Positions 11,601 through 24,400 of a stretch of DNA of 64,000 nucleotides are shown piece after piece. How positions within the stretch are numbered: position 1 is the first letter of the stretch; every line of letters begins with the position of its first letter. The position numbers were made by a program, and so were the translations under genes. Source of the stretch: Annona cherimola (lineage: Eukaryota; Streptophyta; Magnoliopsida; Magnoliales; Annonaceae); NCBI GenBank assembly GCA_030490835.1, contig CM059977.1, positions 24,595,335-24,659,334 of the forward strand. The letters run 5' to 3'. The notes below the pieces were generated by a model. That model was not told the origin of the DNA, did no database searches, and saw nothing but the letters and a program-made list of their open reading frames with translations.

Positions 11601-14600
11601 CTTATAAAATAAGGTGCTTTATTCAATTGTAAGACATTTCTCATGAAAGATTTTGCAAGACTCTGTGAACTGAATTTTTTTAATCTTTCTCTGGCTTGAT
11701 TTCTTCCTACTAATTTATCTGTGGTTTCTCCCATTTATTCCTTCTTTCCCTATTGAAAGGATCTTCCCTCTTTCTTCCAAAGTCTTCTCCTTTTGAGGCC
11801 ATCTTGACCTGAATCAGTTACTACATGAAAAGCTCACAATTTACAGCCAACGAATTGGGAAAAATACCTATATCCAACAGGAAAGAGATCATTACATATG
11901 AAACCCACATGGGTAGGCCAATTACTCAGAGAGAAAAAGATGCAAATTGCAACCTCAGAAATCATCTGAGAGAAACAGAGAGCCAGAGATCCAAATTTGA
12001 TAGGCAACCTAACAAACTGGCAGAGAGAAACGATCCACATTTGACAGGCAATCTCCATATTTGCTAGACATGACATTTAGGATGACAAAGATAATTGTGC
12101 TGCCCTTTGATCTTCACAAATTCCTCATGGCACCCATCGAAGATATTAAGTTATGCCACTCTTGGGCATAGCAAAGGATAATGTTTTTGAGGAATTTCCA
12201 TAAATTCAAGTTTTACATAGCTTCAATTTTTTTTATAGAAACATAGCTTCAATTTTAAATGCTAAGAAAAACAGAGAACATCATACATACAGTTTTGCAT
12301 GTCTGTCACATAATGCTGACTGGCGCATGTCAATAAGGCGAATTGTGCCCTTTGAACTGCTGTATGCTAGCATGTTGCAATGAGTAGGATGGAATTCTGC
12401 TGAAGTTATAACCTCTGCAAAATGGAGAGAAGACATCATTGAGGCCATAATAGTATTTATGTCAGTCAAAACTTTGAAAAGAATTGACACGCATAACCTA
12501 ACAAAGCAGCTGGATGTTGCAACCACCATGATGATAATGAGGGAGCATGGAAGAAAAGCACACAAGATAAAAGATAAATGAGCCCAAAGCAGAAATACTT
12601 CACAATGGGCTGGGGCTGTGTCACAACCTCAATCAACCGCAGCCCGCCTAGGTCTAATAATCCACAAACTCCAATCGACCAGTCTGTGAACTCCTTATCC
12701 ACTAAGCCTACCTGCTCAGTTCACAAAAGCATTGTCTCATAGTCATGGCATTAGGCTTTCCATGCCCTTATGTTGACCTCATTTGAAACTAACTAACAGA
12801 TTTGGTTGGAACACTGTCCACACCTTCCACTAGCCAAGCTGCAACTCAACTGGCGTTGACAGTAAGACTTCACAGATGGTGACTTCCAAAGCCCTCACAA
12901 CGGCATTACTAGAATGCATGATATATGGGTTTTGTTAGACCCCATACTATATCAAGTGGTGGTGAGTTCGGTGAGAACTATATAGTTAATGAGTGGTACT
13001 AAGGTAGTGGAAGGATGGGTGGCCATATGGGAAGTCTCACCACCAACAGCAGTAAAGCTGCAGCTCAACTGGTGGGAAACATGGGCAGAGTCTCAACAAA
13101 ACCGATAGGTTATGGGCTCAAGCGTGGCCCTTTCTACTGCGTGTGGAAGCTGAATGCCACGAATATGAGACGGTGCCTGGGAAGGCTGGGACAATGGGAC
13201 AAGGAATCCACAGACTCGTTGGGTTGCTGTTGATCACCGGACTGTGAAGGAGTCTCATACTCTAGTACTCATGGCCAATCAGGGGTGTGACAAGCTAAGG
13301 CATTACACACAGTCAAGCACTCCCCCTCTTGTAAGGGTCATCTCAAGAAACATTTTCCTAACCTCAGCTCATTATATTTTTACTCTGACTTGAAAGGTTG
13401 GTTGCATATTAACTAGTTGGTAATGGGAATGAAAACTGGTCTGTGTTATTGTTATCAGCAGAGCTTCTTAAAATGTCTCTTATTTCCTTATTAATCCTAC
13501 TAGTTTCTCTGAGAATAAAGAATCCTTGGACGACTATTGAGCAAATGTAGAAATCAAAGACAAACAAAATCCTCAATGACACTCCATCACACATTTTATT
13601 TTGACAAAACATGATACAAACTATTAGCATCACCATCAGCATGTCCATGCTTTCGACCGAACCAATTGGGGTCCACTATTAGCAATTCAAGGGAAAGTGC
13701 AATATAACGCATTAGAGCAACCAGGAAATAAAGTTGACAATAATATAACAAGTCAGAACAACTTGGAAAAGTTGACAATCCATACAGTGAGGTCCTCCAT
13801 ATTCACAGGTTTGACATCAACTATGTTAAAAACTCTGATTGCTTATCTCCAAATTCCATAAATTAATTCGCAGATCATCAGCCGATATAAATGTCTCACA
13901 ATCACTGATGACAAAAGCAAGAGAATTTGCCAATTGAAATTAGTGAGAAAACAAATTTGTACATGGACCAGGATACAAATCAAGAGGTAAGGATTCAATA
14001 AGATAGATCAAGTTACAATACATTGTACTTAAATGTCAGTATGTCTTTGTGATTAGTATCTTCTAGACCTAAAAAAAAAAAGGGTACCCTCCTTTGATTG
14101 CAAGAACCAGAGTTCAGTAGAAGATACATTTGGAAAATCAGCAGTTGGAAAAGAGGTTGTAATTCCCTGTGTGGCTGTAGGATGAGTACGCATGCCTCCA
14201 ATTTGAGGGGTTTTGACTGTGTACTTGATCAACGGATGTTCCACAGGCACAGATAGAGATGGCTTCATGGCTCTTACATGGTGCATCCAGAATAAGGAAA
14301 GTGGCATGGAGATGTCCCACCAAAGCTAAAACTTAAATGCGACAGCATGAAGCAATTGTCATAGTGAGGTATGTATTCACAAAAACATAACTTCAGCCAG
14401 CATGTTACAAAGTAAACACTTGAATTATATAAGTACATGGCTGCCTAGACCCTAGTGAAAGAACGATAACAGAGTTGTCAAACCACATTGCTCTTGCATG
14501 ACATGAACTCTTAAGTAAATCCTTTGTTCATCTTTTATAATATCAGGACACACATCTGAGCTCTTCTAATGAGATTGACATCATTTTATGCAACTGTACC

Positions 14601-17600
14601 AAACCACAGCACACAAGACCAGATTAAGTTACAACAAGAACTTTGAACAGAAAAAACAAAACTTTTGTTATGATCAAATGATTTAATGAGATTGATTCCT
14701 GAAAAGTTCACATCATTACTGAAAACGCTTATGCTGACAAAATTGCCTCAGCATTTACTCAGTTTGCAGGAGGCATTATGTTAAATAAAATGAACAACCA
14801 TTTATCGAGTGAGATATGGACAAAGAGGGAGGGAAGGATGGAGGGAGGAGAAGAGAGGATACTCTTATCATTAAATAGCAAGGGAAAAAAAGATGCTAAC
14901 CCACCTATTGTTTGAAATGGAGTTAATATGGTAATCATGAGCATGAGCATAAATCCTCCGGCATCTTGGAAGAAGGTTTGTTTCACTGCCAACAACCTGC
15001 TTGCGTCAACCAAGAAAGATAATGTACATGATCAGTCCCCTTTTACAGCATCAAAAGCCACTAAAGAATTAGAACCACTATAAATAAAGCCCTCACACTA
15101 ATCAAAAGACAAGAAAATCTGGTTGTTTGTAAAAAGGAAGTCAAAGAACATCAAAAGGAGGAAGAAAACAACAAATCAACCAGTATTGAGAATACCAAAT
15201 TAACACAAAATAGGCAAAACTGGGAGAGGACAAAAATTTTGCATAAGCATGCTTGTAGAGAGAAGTCTTTCACAAGATAATTCTCCTTCAAAACAATAAT
15301 AGGCACACATTCGCAGTACTGCCCATTCACTAGAAGTGGCTGCTATGTTTGTTACAGGCAGGTAAATCCATAACTCATTGTCCAAAAGTTTCTTCAATTC
15401 AACAATGAAGCAAAACTAAAAATTAGTTTTTCCCCTGGCCATAGTAGCCACGTCAAAATTGAAATTCAAACAAAAAGAAATGAACTGAAACAATACCAGT
15501 TAAATAGGAGAAAAGGTCAATGATGAAACCATCACCAATGAGCATCCCCTCATAAGAATGTGCTAGTCCACACAACAAATGAAGAAAAGAACTTAATGCA
15601 ATATCATGCACTCTGAAATACCAGCTGAGAATTTGAAAGGAGAAAACAAGAAGTAGGATAGGATAAAGTACAACTACCACAGGTAAATGAAGTGACGGGA
15701 TTCCTCCAGGAGGAAAATCAAAATCAACGGCTCCATTCTGAAGAGAAAAACCTCCATTTGCCATAGAAGCAACTGGTCTCAAATTCATCTCAGATATCTT
15801 CTTCACCTTCTTTTCTTGAACCTATAAACGTAAAACTAAAAGATTTAGAGAGAGAGAGAGAGAGAGAAGACAAATGGTAAGCCATGCCTCTTGCAATGTC
15901 TAAGGGTGTGTTTGGCATTCCATGAAACATGTCAATCTAAAACTTCTTACTCTCCATAACTATTTTATTTTCTAATTTTTTTTCACATTTTCCTATACAA
16001 CTATCTCATTTTCCAATCATTTATCCACAACTACCCATACAACGACCCTATCTATTTTAACTTTATTCTTTTTAGCCCTCATCATTACCACTATTATATC
16101 ACATCACTTCTCCCATTTCAAAAATTTTACACCAAAAATTTTTCTTCCAAAAGTATATCAAATATCAAACATACCCTCAATTTAAAACATCATTTATGCT
16201 CAAAAAATGAGAGCAAATAAAATTTGATAATGGTATTCCTAGATAAGATCCACGAATTTTGACGGACACCATGCTTAGAACATACAGAATAGTGTATGAT
16301 AGCATCAATATCACTAGAGAAAGATTTTGAGAGGTAAAATACACTAGTACAGGGGACATATGGACATCGAGATCTCTGTTATATAATTGCACTGAACCAT
16401 AACAACTGTCTCACAAAGCAAGATAAACCTTAAAACAGAAACACAGTAGAAAAGGTTACCACACTCAGGTTCAAGTCTCACATATGACTCTCCACACAAA
16501 CCAGATAATGAACTTCGCTGCTCCCAGCAAGAAAATTTAAGGGGGAAAATATATATTCCACCATACATGTAAACCAAAAACATGTGGCACATCTGATCAT
16601 GCAACAGTCTGTTGAAACCTTTTAATCACGTCATTCCTCCAAATCCCATGATTCTATTTCAAACTAGAATCCACATTCCTGTTTCCTTCCAATTTATAGG
16701 TTAGTTACATTTTTAAACAGAGACTTTGCAATTTGCATCCGATTGTAGTATCCCTTCCCACTTCTTTCACAGCAAAACATGGACAGGATTAAATGTTTGT
16801 AACCACATATAAAAACAACTCTCCCCAGTGAACAAACTAGAAGAACTCCATGGCTATTATTACTTTGGAAAAATACGAATAAAAAAACCATAGTTTTAAC
16901 ACAACTTGTCAGTAAGACAATTACAATTAAATGGCCATGATACCCATTTAAAAATGACATTCGATCCAAGAAATAGGTCCAACAAAAGTAACAAAATTCA
17001 AAATTGATCGCGCATGTCACCCACCTTCCAATACTTCACTGTTTTATCATTTGTGGAGAGAAGGGAAAGTGCACCATTGCCTGTGTGGCACCATCGAACT
17101 TTGTTGATTTTCTCCTCTATTTCCAAACTTTTAAGATAGTCAAACTAGATGAGAAAAATAATGTTTAGCATGAATAAAGAAACAGCCACCTCTAATTACA
17201 CTGAGAAAAAAAATTCATAAAAATCAGCAAGAAAAAATTAACAGCACCTCAGGTTCATGACTCTGAAACTCAGTCTTGTACCGGAATTCGGGATGCCTAG
17301 CAACAGGATGATCAAATTTCTCCAAATCCTTTCTTGAAGTTTGCTGCATTCAAGTAAATTCTGACATTAATGCATAGAGTCTAATACGAAAAAGTTCATT
17401 TCAATCTTTTTTTCTCGTCTTTGTTTCAATACTAAAAAAAATCAGTGTCCCTGAAAAGAAAGCAGGAGGCTCCTTGTGCAAGTTGAACTTGAGCAGGATT
17501 TTTCAGGATTCAATCCCTCATCAGAGAAAGACACCATCCATGGCCTTGCACAAAGTCAAGCTGATATGTGCATAGATAGGGCAAATTGTACACTAGATGT

Positions 17601-19855
17601 AGTATCCCCAAATTTCTTTTGATGGAAGTGTATTCTCAACTTAATTATCAGCCCACACTCAATAGTCATGATCCACTGCATCTCCATTCAAAGCAGATTC
17701 AGTTCAATCAGTGGACAGTTCCTCACAAAGTTTTCATGATTAAATATGTGTCATTGATTGTGACCACATCTTACTCAAATGAAGGTTTTACAGATATGGA
17801 AAGCTTGGGAAACAAATGATTTCTGATGCATAAACTAAAAATGAAATCTCAAATCAAGCTCACATCTTTTCCATCCGTCCTTTCAAATAGAACCACCCGG
17901 CCTCCGCGATCGCCAGTGGCAAGATGTTCCCCACTTTTATCAAACTCAATTGCTGAGATGATATCAACTGCAGACAGAAAAGGCAATGAAGGGGAGAAAA
18001 TGTAAAAAAATAATAATAATAATAAATGTAATCCAAATGATGCTAGATAAAGCATGTGTGGCTTCATTAAGAAACATTAAACTGTTGAGGAACCCTACAT
18101 GGCTAGAAGAGCATATCTGATTTCAGGGAGTAACTCAAGTGAAACAGTAGGACAGCCCGAACAAAGGTTTCTAAATGCTACAGAAAAATAAATATCATAA
18201 TTTATTAGAGTTACTCCAGAATACACAATATGGAATATAAAATCTGTATATAAGACCTGGCCAGACACTTTACACATAACAGTTGTCAAATCAATGACAC
18301 CATAAGGAATGTTAATAGTGTCTTCCCACATAAACCAGAGGGGTAGTTAAGTTTAGAGGTTGAAAGGGAAACATCAGATGTGAACAATGGGCATTGGGTT
18401 GGCTTTGACATAGGGAATGAATGATGATCTGTTGACAAGCCAAGTTAAGGTTTCAATGCCTAAGTTGGTTGCTTCACTTTAGAAACTATACATCTAGAGA
18501 TGAGACGTTCTAGTTCAACATTACATTGAAGAATGACAGAACAGGATTATGTATGAGACAAAACTAGCTGAGATAATGCCGTGATGGCACCGCTATGACG
18601 ATAGGAGTGTGTCTCCAGGCCTCTACATTGATATTGAGAAATCCAAATCAGAAGGCCAAAAAAAAAAAAAAAGTCAGATTGAAGTATTTGACTTGAATTT
18701 CAAACAACTAAAATACATAATCTCACAAAGTAAATTCAATATGAGAACACAGTTGAAAAGAAAAAATGTAAAATCCAGAAGATAACCAGTGAATCAGGGT
18801 AAAAGATTGAAAATGGTATTAAATATGTAAAAAGTGAGCAAATTCCAGTGATCCTCGAATATAAACTAAAACAAGGAAACTGATACACCGTTCTCTAACC
18901 TCAGTATCACAAAATGCATAAAGGAACATCTGTATGTTTCAGATCAAATGACAGGGTCACCATGCTTGAAGAAGCAAAACGTCCACCCACCACAAATCAT
19001 GCACAACATATCCTCATTTATGTGAATTTAGACAACAACAGAAAAGGAGAGCATTGTATTGCAAAGAAGAATGACAATATGTATTCCTGGATAGTCGATC
19101 AATTCATTTAGCTGCTGGACACTCCACGTAGTTCTTTCATTTATGTTCTTTTGTCTGTGCAATTTAGCCGTAGTTAAAAAACCACTAATTCTTGCTTTCA
19201 CTTTCTACTTTAATTACCACATTGTGACATCTTTCCACCGAATCCACATCTGTAAGATATCCACCATTCTTGAGTGGAAAGAATATCCAACGAATCTCAG
19301 GCTTATATCAACTAGTAGTGAACTATCATTCTATCTTTAAGATAAATTATCAGTCTAAATATCAGTGGACAACATTAATATACTTTAAAATGTTGGAAGG
19401 TCTTCACCGAGCAAAACCATCAATAATAATTTTTAAACAACAGTTTTACGCATCAGAATTTAAAGGGCAATACCATAAGCTAATGTGAAATCAACATCAA
19501 AACAAAACAAAAATAAAAAAACCAAGACGGACTAAAAATCAAATAAAAACCCCATTCTGCTGGTACCTAACACATTTGAAATTTAAAAACACAAAAAGGG
19601 AAGCTACCTAAGATCGGAAAATCTGTCAACCCAATATTAAAAAGCCCACTTTTAAGTCCCCCCCCAAAATCTGAAGGGAACGCAAATAGCGAGAAAACCC
19701 ATCAATCCAAAATTCCCAACAGCCAGAAAAAAGCATAAAGATCTCAACTTACCTTCCTGAACTTCCTCTCCGGCGGTACGTTCGCCAAAAACCTGTGAGA
19801 ACTTCCACTCCAGAGGCGGCGGCGAACCCGCATCGCCATTCTCGAGACCGATCAT
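5700..19855 (-). CDS. PP2A 55-kDa regulatory subunit B (B55, WD40), 14 coding exons, with frame lesions
   Basis: B-type regulatory subunit that directs the PP2A core enzyme to substrates; a WD40 beta-propeller, cytosolic/nuclear in the known family. Coding exons in transcript order: 19855-19753, 17967-17864, 17343-17248, 17144-17025, 15821-15678, 14996-14905, 13904-13786, 12414-12291, 11327-11204, 6845-6777, 6686-6595, 6301-6223, 6094-6026, 5866-5700. Family signatures seen: [19 protein letters not shown] (exon 1), [16 protein letters not shown] (exon 2), [20 protein letters not shown] (exons 3-4), [15 protein letters not shown] (exon 6), [16 protein letters not shown] (exon 7), [17 protein letters not shown] (exon 8), [15 protein letters not shown] (exon 9), [17 protein letters not shown] (exon 11), KLLHLAWHP (exon 14). 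Intended length is about 499 residues, normal for plants. Start 19855 was chosen because it gives the usual N-terminal length; an in-frame ATG at 19918 would add 21 residues. Exons 7, 12 and 13 each carry +1 in a homopolymer, so the sequence as given does not read through. The C-terminus extends 10 residues beyond the usual MYYA end. Family identity is certain; functionality is not. Confidence 0.93.
6026..6094 (-). other. B55 exon 13 with +1 frame lesion
   Basis: The exon encodes [19 protein letters not shown], matching the family's basic Pro/Ser-rich segment, and then has GGGG (plus strand CCCC, 6038-6041) where GGG would give AGRRG leading into exon 14 GESPAID. As written, exon 13 ends in phase 2 while exon 14 needs phase 1, and joining them gives TGA. 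I found no alternative AG acceptor in exon 14 that repairs the phase. Confidence 0.75.
6223..6301 (-). other. B55 exon 12 with +1 frame lesion
   Basis: The exon begins with the conserved (S)NLFRVFGC, then hits TGG TAA. Removing one T from TTTCC (plus strand GGAAA, 6272-6276) would continue as a Phe-Arg-Gly-Asn-Asn-Glu-Ala run into [11 protein letters not shown], as expected for B55. The acceptor (ttcag) and donor (GTAATT) are normal, and the phase into exon 13 fits the unlesioned frame. Confidence 0.78.
7469..7492 (-). repeat. 24-nt C homopolymer in B55 intron 9
   Basis: A run of 24 C followed by A and six more C. A sense-strand G tract within the intron between exons 9 and 10. Confidence 0.9.
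9072..10424. mobile_element. Possible AT-rich element in B55 intron 9
   Basis: AGGCTTCGTTTGTCCAAGC near 9074 faces an inverted GCTTGGCCAAGCAGGCCT ending about 10421; 14 of 19 positions agree with one gap. The span between is AT-rich with no coding signal and makes up most of the largest B55 intron. No flanking duplication seen. Confidence 0.3.
12606..13292. mobile_element. Intronic insertion with inverted ends in the B55 gene
   Basis: In the intron between B55 exons 7 and 8. The left end contains GTGTCACAACCTCAATCAAC and CAGTCTGTGAACTCCTT; the right end has their rough complements (AAGGAATCCACAGACTCGTT and CAATCAGGGGTGTGACA). The interior also repeats GCAACTCAACTGGCG and GCAGCTCAACTGGTG directly. 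It is more GC-rich than the rest of the intron. The class is not determined. Confidence 0.45.
13786..13904 (-). other. B55 exon 7 with +1 frame lesion and shifted donor
   Basis: The exon reads [20 protein letters not shown], then ISNQSF, then meets TAA because the plus strand has five A (13828-13832) where four would continue into [14 protein letters not shown]. At the 3' end, CTCACT runs directly into GTATGG. The family codon for Glu is split G|AG here, so one G appears to be missing before the donor. The exon is 119 nt, and the +1 and -1 cancel, so exon 8 is entered in the right frame, but the stretch between them is shifted and contains a stop. An alternative exon 8 acceptor two bases further in would also restore frame at the cost of that Glu. 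Confidence 0.8.
15904..16176 (+). mobile_element. MITE of the GGGTGTGTTTG family in B55 intron 4
   Basis: Begins GGGTGTGTTTGGC and ends AAACATACCC, with family words CTAAAACTTCTTACTCTCCA and CCTATCTATTTTAACTTTAT. Flanks are TAA and TCA, an imperfect duplication. It sits in the 1.2-kb intron between B55 exons 4 and 5, outside the splice sites. Confidence 0.75.
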
Positions 19856-20375
19856 CTTCGCCTGCGAGGCTAAGCTCCCGTTCAAAAATCTGACATGGCC
19901 GATCCAACAGCTGTCCACATTCGCCGGAAAACACAGCTGGAGATCAGCATGTGGTCGAAAAATCCGCTCTTTCGCATCTAGACAATGTCACAAGAAGAGA
20001 AGCAAAGGGTAAATGATGATGAGAGGGCAGGAAAGAGAAGCGTAATGGGAGAAACTGGCCCGCTCTCTCTCCCCCTTTTTCCTTTGTTTTGTTTGTTGCG
20101 TTCGATAAATTTATCGGTATTTTATCGTGAAATTGTCGTGTATTTCTAGCCAATTTCGTTCGTGATAAATTGATGGAAGCTGAAGTCACACGTGTGTCAT
20201 AATTTCCTATTTTTCTCAGATTCTTGGATAAGCCATAAGACTCATCTATGTTATGATTGTTGGGCTGATTTTATGGCCCGTCCACGTGAAAAACATGACA
20301 TGACTTAGTCACTTAACCCACTTTTAAAATATATATATATATATCTTTTTCTAATCAAGGTATCTCGGAAAGAAT

Positions 20376-20610
20376 TAAAGTTTTTATTTATATAATACAA
20401 GAATGTAATTAGCTTATTTTTTTATTATTTATATTTTAATCATTTTTCACGTTTCCTATAATTATTCTATCTATTTTATTTTTAATATTTTTAATTCAAA
20501 TTATTATCTTTATTATATCATTTTACCTTCTCACTCGCAAGATTTATCTTGTAAATTTTTTATGAGAATAAAATTTTTTTTCCAAGTTTTGTTTACCTTT
20601 TAGCAAACCA
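20376..20610 (+). mobile_element. Very old MITE relic
   Basis: Retains only the order of family blocks (TTTAATCATTTTTCACG, ATTATTCTATCTATTTTA, ATTATATCATTTTACC) and lacks both termini. Confidence 0.35.
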
Positions 20611-21099
20611 AACCTAATTTAAATTTGTTGATAAAAAAGAATTATACAAACCTGGATATTTATGAGCGGTCAGGTACGCTATTATTCTCTTTATTTTTTC
20701 ACAAGTTATAATATTTTAACATGATTTTAATTAACCGTGCTTTGTTTGTTGAAATTAAGAAAATTATTTTGAAAGGTTATTTTCATGTTTGTATTTCAAC
20801 CTGAGAAATGCTGCAGTTTTTTGACTTATAAAATTCTAATTTAACATATTCATGCCTTAATTTGACATAGATCACTCAACAAAAAAATCATTTGGTTGAG
20901 TAGATCGGATCAAGATACGCCGATGCTTCGGAATTAACTGCTTTTGTTGGGCGACGCGAATTTCCCACCAATTACTCGCCATCCTACGCCCACATCTCGT
21001 GGGAGATTGTCGCCGGCTCACTTGCACGTGTGGGTTTACACTTTACGTAGGGTTGCAACTCAGCAAGGGCGCATGCTATAGATGCATCGATTATCCTTG

Positions 21100-21475
21100 G
21101 GATATGAGTAATTTGCAAATATATTTTTTTATTTTGATCATAATTATAAATATATTTATATAAGTTTAGAAATTGCAAATAATTTTTATATAATTTAACT
21201 ATAATTACAAATATACTCATATTATTATAACGTCATTATTGATCGCCACAAGGTGGATGTATTTACAAAGATATGCAAGCTACGTTAATATAACTTTACA
21301 AATACACATGTTGTAATGTTGCAATAACAACGTCATAATGGTGTGGGTATATTTGTAATTATTGTTAAACTATAGGAGGGTTATTTGCAAGTTCTAGAAA
21401 TCATATGGGTATATTTGTAATTATGTTTAAATGAAGTTGGTGTATTTGCAAATCACCTTGAGGGCATGGTATTTT
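21100..21475. mobile_element. Foldback element
   Basis: The left arm has AGTAATTTGCAAATATA and ATAATTACAAATATACTCAT; the right arm has their rough complements GGGTATATTTGTAATTAT and GTGTATTTGCAAATCACC. CGTCATTA occurs inverted near the loop. No coding capacity. Confidence 0.55.
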
Positions 21476-24400
21476 ATTTTTAATTGTTGCATTTTGAAAC
21501 GATACTCCCATTAATACATACTTGGGGCCTAGTACTAAGCATTAAAAAGTTGTCAACTAAGGCATAGCTCACTGGCATTGCGTATAATGTGTATAAGTAT
21601 TGATCTCAGTCTTGAATGCTAACAAGGGCATGGTCCCCGTTGTAATAAAAATAAAAGTATTAAAAGAATTGATTGTAACGTGAGTGAAGTGGGATTTTCG
21701 ATTACTAAGGCAAAATTTTCAATTTTTAATATAATTTCTTATTTAAAAGGTTTCATAAGTGTAAGTATTAATTTTGAAGTAAGGTGTTGATAAGAATGTG
21801 GTAACATAGTCATACAAAAAGTAGGGCTTTTCCTAAAGATATCCACTACATTTTCAAAATCTTATATATACACACACTATATTTATAGTTAATTCCAAAA
21901 ATGTTCATTACGTTAAAACCGTTATTTAAATTTTTATAAATGCGAAAAATGTCTCTATTATAAAATAATGAAAAACGCAATAAATAAAAAAGAGAATGAA
22001 ATTAAAGTTTTATAAATTTGGAACTCATGTGGAATTAGGGCATCGGTGAGACACAACACTCAATTTTTTAATTATATTCAAATATTTGACAGACATATTA
22101 GTAATTTTATATATTAACTAATGTGTTAACTCATGGATTTGGTATTGTTTAGGATTAATGACAAACACAGTGGGTATATCTGAGATTTTGCAAACGTAGT
22201 AAGTATATTTGGGATTAGGGTTAAACGTAATGAGTATATTTGGGAAAAGTCCAACAAAGTATTGAAAGAGTTTATTATAATGCAAATGCAGTAGGATTTT
22301 CAATTACTAAGACAAATTTTATAATTTTTAATATAATTTCTTATTTGAAAGGGTTAAAATGTGAAACTTTTTCTTATGTCTATTTTGCACGAGCATTATA
22401 TGGATAAGATGTATTCTGGTTCTCTCAATGAAATAAAATAAGGGATAAGATTTGTTCTAGTTCTCTTAATGAAATAAAGTAATTTAAATCCCTTTTATCT
22501 AATTGATTGGAGAATCTAAATAAATAGATAAAGATAGTTTTTTTTATTTTAACAAATATTCTACAAAATTTAACCAATATTATGTCCATGTGTCTTGAAA
22601 TTTGCTGAAATTATAAATATATCTATAAGATTTATATAAAATTGCAAGTGTGTCTATTTCATTAAAAGACAAAATTTTCTATAAAACAACAAAAATGACC
22701 TTTAAGCTATATAAACATGCTTACTATTTAATTATTTTATATTTTCTTCGTATATTATTATTTAGACTTTTTTCCAAGTATGCTTATAATATTTGTAAAA
22801 ATTGCAAATATATTCCTTAGTTTAAAGGATATTATTGTCTTTTTATGGAAAATCCTAAGAGCATTCTAATGGAAGGACATACTTGCATTTTTATACAAAA
22901 TTCGTCAACATATTAGTAATTTTGATAAATTTAAAGAACTTAATCAATTTTATAAAAATATTTGTAAAAATACTTTTTCGTGTTATTTAGAACCTGCTCA
23001 TCCACGGGGGAATGGGACCCAAGTCAGGCCACGTTTTTGCCTGACATCTTCTCCATCTTTTGTCCGATAAATGGTACTGAATCTCCATCTTGTGTCCAAG
23101 AAATGATACTCAATCCAAAATGTTTTGACCACGGAAAAGGGAAAAGAAAAAAGGGATTAATTTGGGAAGATGAAAAGGCAAAATTGGTAAAATGAGAAAG
23201 GAAAAAAATTCTAAAAATCAAAAGAATAATGTGATATGATATGATAAAAGTAATAATCAGAAATTACGGTACAATATATATATATATATAATGAATTCTT
23301 ATTTAACTAAGCAACAATTTCATATATTTTGTATTTTTAATTTTTTCTCTTTTTATGAGCTCAAGTATATTTAGTTTATATATATCAAAATTTAATGTTT
23401 TGACTTTTTTATAGAGTTTTATAAAAATTCAAAATAAAAAAACTTCAACCATCTCATGAATAGCACATGAAAAATGTGAAATTTTTAATTTTTAAATTTT
23501 ATAAAAAGTATATACAAAAAATTCAATATTAATTACTTTTGGTACATAAACTAAACATACTTAGGCCCACATAAAAGTAAAGAAAAAATAATAAAATACA
23601 GAATATATAAAGTTAGTATTTATCTAATTATATAGTACATTAATGATAATTGTACTAAAGCAAGTGAAAAAATGATTAGAATATAAATATGATATTGAAA
23701 AAGTACAAAGTTAAGTAGTTAATATGTCAAATTATATTAAAAGTAGGTATGAGTGCGGGATATATTTTTTTTTTAACCTTTACCTGTTCTCAAACAGTAG
23801 TATCAAAGCAAAGTAAGAAAATTTGGATATCTAGCTATAACATTCAAAGGTGAAATTTTAAAGGCTGGCTTAACGAGCTAATTGATGAGATTCACACTAA
23901 TTATTATATTTAAAAAAATCTGTTTAGCTAATTGAATTAAATTACTTAACTTATCACATTGGTAAAAGCTTTAGTGAGTGATAATATTAAATACTTAAGA
24001 GTCATTAATAAATATTTTAACATTTAAAAAATTTAAGAAAATCAAAGTTGTCATGACCGTGAGGTAGAGTTAAATCTTCACTACCAAGGTGAGAGAAAGT
24101 TAATACAAGTGGTCTACGTGACAAAGAAAACCCAATACGAAGTCAAATCCTCCAAAAAAAAAACAAACTGCTGAAAAAAATATATTAGTAGTAATTAAAG
24201 TATAAAATCAGACAATATATCCTTATCTAATTAAGAAGAAGGTAGAAGCTTTTTTTATTAGTATTATATATATTGTGACATTTGATATTACAAATCATAT
24301 ATTTTAGTAGCCTCTATCATTGAGGGACATTTTATAAAAATCCTGACAAATTTTACACTCTCAGTAATGGAAGAATTCCAACATGAGCATTTTGTGCCAT

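Noticed and set aside
11400..11825. Possible solo LTR in a B55 intron (TGATGTAG start, internal TTATAAAATAAGG)
   Set aside because: No matching ends or 5-bp target duplication could be found.
14053..14323. 84- and 61-residue minus-strand frames between B55 exons 6 and 7
   Set aside because: Wholly intronic, with no recognisable domain; B55 exons on both sides join correctly without them.
15200..15397. Considered as the B55 exon between exons 5 and 6 because it reads PVTN after an intron-like boundary
   Set aside because: The true exon, with [15 protein letters not shown], is at 14905-14996 and fits the phases on both sides.
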